A stretch of 45,175 nt of DNA, taken from positions 1-45,175 of the forward strand of contig JAFYKO010000082.1 in the NCBI GenBank assembly GCA_017537515.1, read 5' to 3'. The position numbers were made by a program, and so were the translations under genes. This document shows positions 42,316-45,175 of the stretch, one piece after another (the first letter of the stretch is position 1; each line of letters starts with the position of its first letter). The notes below the pieces were generated by a model. The model was not told the DNA's origin. It saw only the letters and a program-made list of their open reading frames with translations, and made no database searches. Origin of the DNA: Clostridia bacterium. GTDB lineage: Bacteria; Bacillota; Clostridia; Christensenellales; UBA1242.

Positions 42316-43260
42316 TCACTCCAAATTTTTTGCAATTTTTTCAATCTTTTTGAATTTGTGATAAATCGCACTTTTTGTCATAGGCGTGAGAGAGAGTTTT
42401 AGAAGCTCGTCCAAACTTTCCTCGGGGTTTGCAATTCTAAGCAGTGCAACTTCTTGGAGGTCTTCGGGCAGTTGGTCGAGGCCTATGCGGTCGCTGATTG
42501 TGTTGATTGCATGCCTTTGACTTATGCTTGCTTCAACCACTTTTGAAATATTGGCATTCACGCAGTTGACTTCACGATTTATCTTATTTCTAAGTTCTCT
42601 AAGCGTCAACTCGTCTTGAAGTTTTATCACGCTTTCGTGTGCGTCAAGAATTGCGAGAAGGTCGCAGACTTGCGAGGATTCTTTTATATAAATAACATAA
42701 TGGTTTTTGCGTTTAACGCCCCTTGGAGTTAGGTCAAAATGTGCAAGAACCTCGGCTGTTATTTGCAAAAGGTCGTGAGATTTTGAAACAAATTCCATAT
42801 CATAACCCGTTGTAGTTCTGCCGGGGTCGTCGAGGCGAATACCACTTGTTCCGCATCCCAAAAACATACCTTTGAGAAAGGCACGCCGACACTGGTCGCA
42901 CTCAAATATACTTTCGTCAATGGTGTTAATATCAAACTCTCCCGTTGGCTGAATAAGTCTAAAATCGGTCAACATTTGATGGGTGTAGGCTGGTGGAAGA
43001 ACGACTTTATAATAACTCGTCTTGTGAATTTTGTAGCCGGTTGAATTTTCAAGTTCGGCTTCGGTGCGATAAAGCGATTTGAACAGTTCGTTTGCAAACT
43101 CATAAGTTTTTTCAACGTCAGTTGTAAACGACATTTTTTGCGTCTTTTCGTCATACTCCCCGCAAGCACGCAGAAGCCCGCTGAAAAAAGCAAACCTACA
43201 ACAATTTTCTGTGATTGGGACGTTCAAAATCTGTCCTTTAACATCTTTTGCAAAGCTCAT
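42316..43260 (-). CDS. whiA: WhiA-family DNA-binding protein
   Basis: 314 aa, the usual length. The N-terminal LAGLIDADG-like domain shows ENCCRFAFFSGLLRACGEY and AFLKGMFLGCGT, and the C-terminal helix-turn-helix lies around LRIANPEESLDELLKLS...SAIYHKFKKI. WhiA binds DNA and affects division and chromosome segregation in Firmicutes. In many relatives it follows rapZ and glmR (yvcK); here those are absent and a PHP gene precedes it. AAGGAG precedes the ATG. Confidence 0.95.
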   Translation of the reverse strand: MSFAKDVKGQILNVPITENCCRFAFFSGLLRACGEYDEKTQKMSFTTDVEKTYEFANELFKSLYRTEAELENSTGYKIHKTSYYKVVLPPAYTHQMLTDFRLIQPTGEFDINTIDESIFECDQCRRAFLKGMFLGCGTSGIRLDDPGRTTTGYDMEFVSKSHDLLQITAEVLAHFDLTPRGVKRKNHYVIYIKESSQVCDLLAILDAHESVIKLQDELTLRELRNKINREVNCVNANISKVVEASISQRHAINTISDRIGLDQLPEDLQEVALLRIANPEESLDELLKLSLTPMTKSAIYHKFKKIEKIAKNLE

Positions 43261-43291
43261 TTTTTCTCCTTGTTGTCTTTTTGTATTTTTT

Positions 43292-44005
43292 TTATTTCAA
43301 ATTGAAAATGTTTTCTTTTGGAATATTGTATTTTTCTACAATCTCAAACACCTTTGGGGTTTGTCCAATTTTTTGCGGTTCGTGTGCGTCGCTGTTTATG
43401 ACAAACTTAACGCCAAGGTCAACCATAAGGCGAATTTCCTCTTCAGAAAAGCACATTTTGCTTTCGTTGAGTTCAATCAGTGTGCCTTTTTCAATGGCCT
43501 TTTTTGCAACCCTTTCAACATCGAAAGGCATCCCGTATTTTGGGTGTGTGATAATGTCGATTGGATACTTGTCCAATGCATTCAAAATACAAGTTGTATT
43601 TCTCTCAATTTGATTTTTTGAGGCTTTTTTTCTTAGAATGTTTGGCAAGAAGAATGTGAAAAAGTCCTTTGTTTTGCATTTTACAAACCTATGCATTCCA
43701 ACAAGAATAATATCCAAGTTTTCAATATCTTGTGGGGTTAGGTCGATATCTCCATTTGGAGAAGTAAAGTTTGCCTCTGCCCCTATGAGAATCTTTATAT
43801 TTGACTCACGCTCTGCAATCTTTGCTTCCTCTCGCATTTGCGTAAGTGCTTCTCTTTTCATAGCGTAAAGCCTATGGCCATAGCCGTGGTCAGTTATGGC
43901 AAGTTCTTCAAGCCCGGCTTTTTTGGCATTCAAGGCGTTTTCCATTATTGTGCCTTTGCCGTGGCTGTATATACTGTGTGTGTGATAGTCCCCTCTGAGT
44001 TTCAA
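43292..44005 (-). CDS. PHP-domain phosphoesterase, YcdX/HisK-like
   Basis: 237 aa. DYHTHSIYSHGKGT gives the first HxH metal ligands, ITDHGYGH the second site, ILIGAEANF, ITHPKYG and INSDAHEP the remaining ligands, so the three-metal PHP site looks complete. Likely a phosphatase, substrate unknown. The start is TTG at 44005: it is the first in-frame start after a stop, AGGTAGGA precedes it, and the HTH ligands would be lost with the next ATG. It lies between murB and whiA. Confidence 0.9.
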   Translation of the reverse strand: MKLRGDYHTHSIYSHGKGTIMENALNAKKAGLEELAITDHGYGHRLYAMKREALTQMREEAKIAERESNIKILIGAEANFTSPNGDIDLTPQDIENLDIILVGMHRFVKCKTKDFFTFFLPNILRKKASKNQIERNTTCILNALDKYPIDIITHPKYGMPFDVERVAKKAIEKGTLIELNESKMCFSEEEIRLMVDLGVKFVINSDAHEPQKIGQTPKVFEIVEKYNIPKENIFNLK

Positions 44006-44041
44006 TTTTTATTCCTACCTTTTAATTCTTCAAATTGTTTT

Positions 44042-44061
44042 AAGGTTTTTCCAAAAACCTT
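44042..44061 (-). other. Hairpin in the murB-PHP spacer
   Basis: AAGGTTTTT and AAAAACCTT form a perfect 9-bp stem around two bases. No T run follows on the minus strand, so readthrough from murB into the PHP gene is expected; it may modulate the level of the downstream message. The rest of the 123-nt spacer has no ORF. Confidence 0.4.
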
Positions 44062-44128
44062 TTCAGCACAGATTTTTGAGACTATTGGACTTAATTTTTT
44101 TTTTGAAATTTTTTCATCAATACGGATT

Positions 44129-44992
44129 TTAATCAACAAGAATAAGTTCTTCTTCCAAAACAATTCCCGTTTCAGCAAAAACCTTGGTTTTTATTTTGTC
44201 GATAAGGCGTGCGATGTCGCTTGCGGTTGCATTGCCGGTGTTTACAATAAACCCTGCGTGTTTTTCGGAAACCATTGCCCCGCCTTCTCGAAGGCCTTTA
44301 AGTCCGAGTTTGTCTATTATCTCTGCTGGAACAACACCTTCAGACCGCTTGAAAACGCTTCCTGCATTTGCAAACCCTTGAGGTTGCGAAGAAAAGCGTT
44401 TTTGGAGATAAAGTTGCTGTTTATTTATTATAACATTTTTTTTGCTTTTTGCAACAACAAACCACACTTTTGTTATAAAATAATTTTTCAGACTGGACTT
44501 GCGATAGGAAAAAGAAATCTCGTTTTTGTGCAAAATTTTTAAACTTCCGTCTTGAAAAACCTCGACTTTTTCCACATAACTCCCTATTTCATCACCAAAC
44601 GCCCCTGCGTTCATAATCACTGCTCCGCCGACGCTTGCGGGAATCCCTGCACAAAACTCGAGGCCTCCCAGTTCTTTTTCGGCACAAAAGATGTGCATAT
44701 CGTCAAACCTAACCCCGCATTCGCATTCGAGAAGTAGTTTTTCCTCGCCGTCCGCTTCTTCGCTATAAAAACGCATACCCTTAAGTTTTTTGGTTGATAT
44801 AACAAGACCATCAAAGCCATTATCAGAAAACAATGTTTTTGTTCCGTTGCCCAAGACATAGAGTTTTCCCGAATGGAATTTGACGAGGTTGCAAAACTCT
44901 TTTATGTCTTCAACTTCGCAATAAAAAGAGGCTTTTCCACCACATTTGAATGAGGTTTCTTCGGATATTTTATAGTTTGTTTGAATTTTCAT
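44129..44992 (-). CDS. murB: UDP-N-acetylenolpyruvoylglucosamine reductase
   Basis: 287 aa. FAD-binding VLGNGTKTLFSDNGF, GIPASVGGAVIMNAGAFGDEI, SYRKSSL, and NAGSVFKRS with the catalytic serine (Ser212) are all present; a Glu-rich C-terminus supplies the second catalytic acid. It performs the last step of UDP-MurNAc synthesis for peptidoglycan. No Shine-Dalgarno is present; TATAAA lies exactly 6 nt before the ATG. First gene of the murB-PHP-whiA run. Confidence 0.96.
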   Translation of the reverse strand: MKIQTNYKISEETSFKCGGKASFYCEVEDIKEFCNLVKFHSGKLYVLGNGTKTLFSDNGFDGLVISTKKLKGMRFYSEEADGEEKLLLECECGVRFDDMHIFCAEKELGGLEFCAGIPASVGGAVIMNAGAFGDEIGSYVEKVEVFQDGSLKILHKNEISFSYRKSSLKNYFITKVWFVVAKSKKNVIINKQQLYLQKRFSSQPQGFANAGSVFKRSEGVVPAEIIDKLGLKGLREGGAMVSEKHAGFIVNTGNATASDIARLIDKIKTKVFAETGIVLEEELILVD

Positions 44993-44998
44993 AAAAAT

Positions 44999-45052
44999 TT
45001 TATATGAAAAATTGTAAATTTTGTTGCAAAATGTATTTTTTTGTAGTATATT
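44999..45052. promoter_or_regulatory. Divergent promoters sharing a self-complementary TTGCAA
   Basis: TTGCAA at 45024-45029 reads the same on both strands. To the right it is followed after 17 nt by TATATT (45047-45052) for the gene at 45104. To the left it is followed after 19 nt by TATAAA (44999-45004), 6 nt before the murB ATG. The 19-nt spacing is long, so murB might instead use GCAACA at 17 nt. Confidence 0.5.
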
Positions 45053-45103
45053 ATAAATAACCTAGTCCTTTGGGTTTGGGTAATCTTATAAGGAGGGAGC
45101 TCT

Positions 45104-45175
45104 ATGAAAAACTGGCTTTGGCCTATTGCACTTATGGCAAGTACTGTTGTTGTGATTGTCAGCCTATTCTTGAAC
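45104..45175 (+). CDS. Start of a membrane or exported protein, cut by window edge
   Basis: 24 codons are visible, MKNWLWPIALMASTVVVIVS then LFLN, a single hydrophobic segment that is a signal anchor or first membrane helix. An excellent AAGGAGG site precedes the ATG, with a leader of about 45 nt from the divergent promoter. The family cannot be assigned from this fragment. Confidence 0.8.
   Translation, partial: MKNWLWPIALMASTVVVIVSLFLN

Overview
The window reads as a chromosomal segment of an AT-rich, spore-lineage Firmicute, probably an uncultured gut-type Clostridia member. Evidence: SpoIIE, SpoIIID, a SpoIIQ-like M23 protein and a YwmB-like protein are present, with WhiA, RmuC, HelD, Mfd, SipW-type signal peptidases and AGGAGG-type ribosome binding sites. 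TGA is used as a stop, so the code looks standard. Spacers are almost pure A/T except for three GC-rich palindromes. I see no tRNA, rRNA, CRISPR array, insertion sequence or prophage. The lineage is inferred from gene content only.

Layout. Positions 1-12593 (minus) are one uninterrupted frame of at least 4197 codons: a giant lipoprotein with Ig-like N-terminal regions and about 30 GLUG-type repeats, whose C-terminus lies beyond the left edge. 12.9-16.1 kb holds a TtcA/TilS-type PP-loop ATPase, spoIIID, acpP, a spoIIQ-like gene and a ywmB-like gene; the sporulation genes echo the ywmB-spoIID-spoIIQ-spoIIID neighbourhood of Bacillus subtilis. 16.1-20.0 kb encodes an unknown membrane protein, an LPG-synthase/UPF0104 membrane protein and a PrsA/SurA-like foldase lipoprotein. 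20.2-27.1 kb is an apparent operon: two tandem SipW-type signal peptidases with unusual cytosolic tails, a reduced GlmU-like protein, pth and mfd. 27.2-31.7 kb has helD and a TPR-lipoprotein pair. 31.8-34.5 kb is the only plus-strand operon, gpmI-gap. From 34.5 to 45.0 kb (minus) lie murB-PHP-whiA-rpiB, a GT-like membrane protein, spoIIE, a CCA-adding-type enzyme, rmuC, a HAD phosphatase and a HIT protein. A new plus-strand gene starts at 45104 and is cut by the right edge.

Two patterns cut across the genes. First, several heads of transcription units (ttcA-like, SipW A, TPR protein, gpmI, CCA enzyme, murB, perhaps the gene at 16758) have no Shine-Dalgarno; a -10-like hexamer sits 6 or 7 nt before the ATG, usually with a TGn extension and a -35-like hexamer 17-19 nt upstream. 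That geometry predicts leaderless mRNAs, while the other genes have ordinary ribosome binding sites. Second, three GC-rich nested palindromes (20192-20247, 38295-38354, 41722-41810) lie in spacers between co-oriented genes; the third folds as a closing stem with three internal hairpins. They look like a dispersed repeat or structured-RNA family and are the best candidates here for something undescribed.
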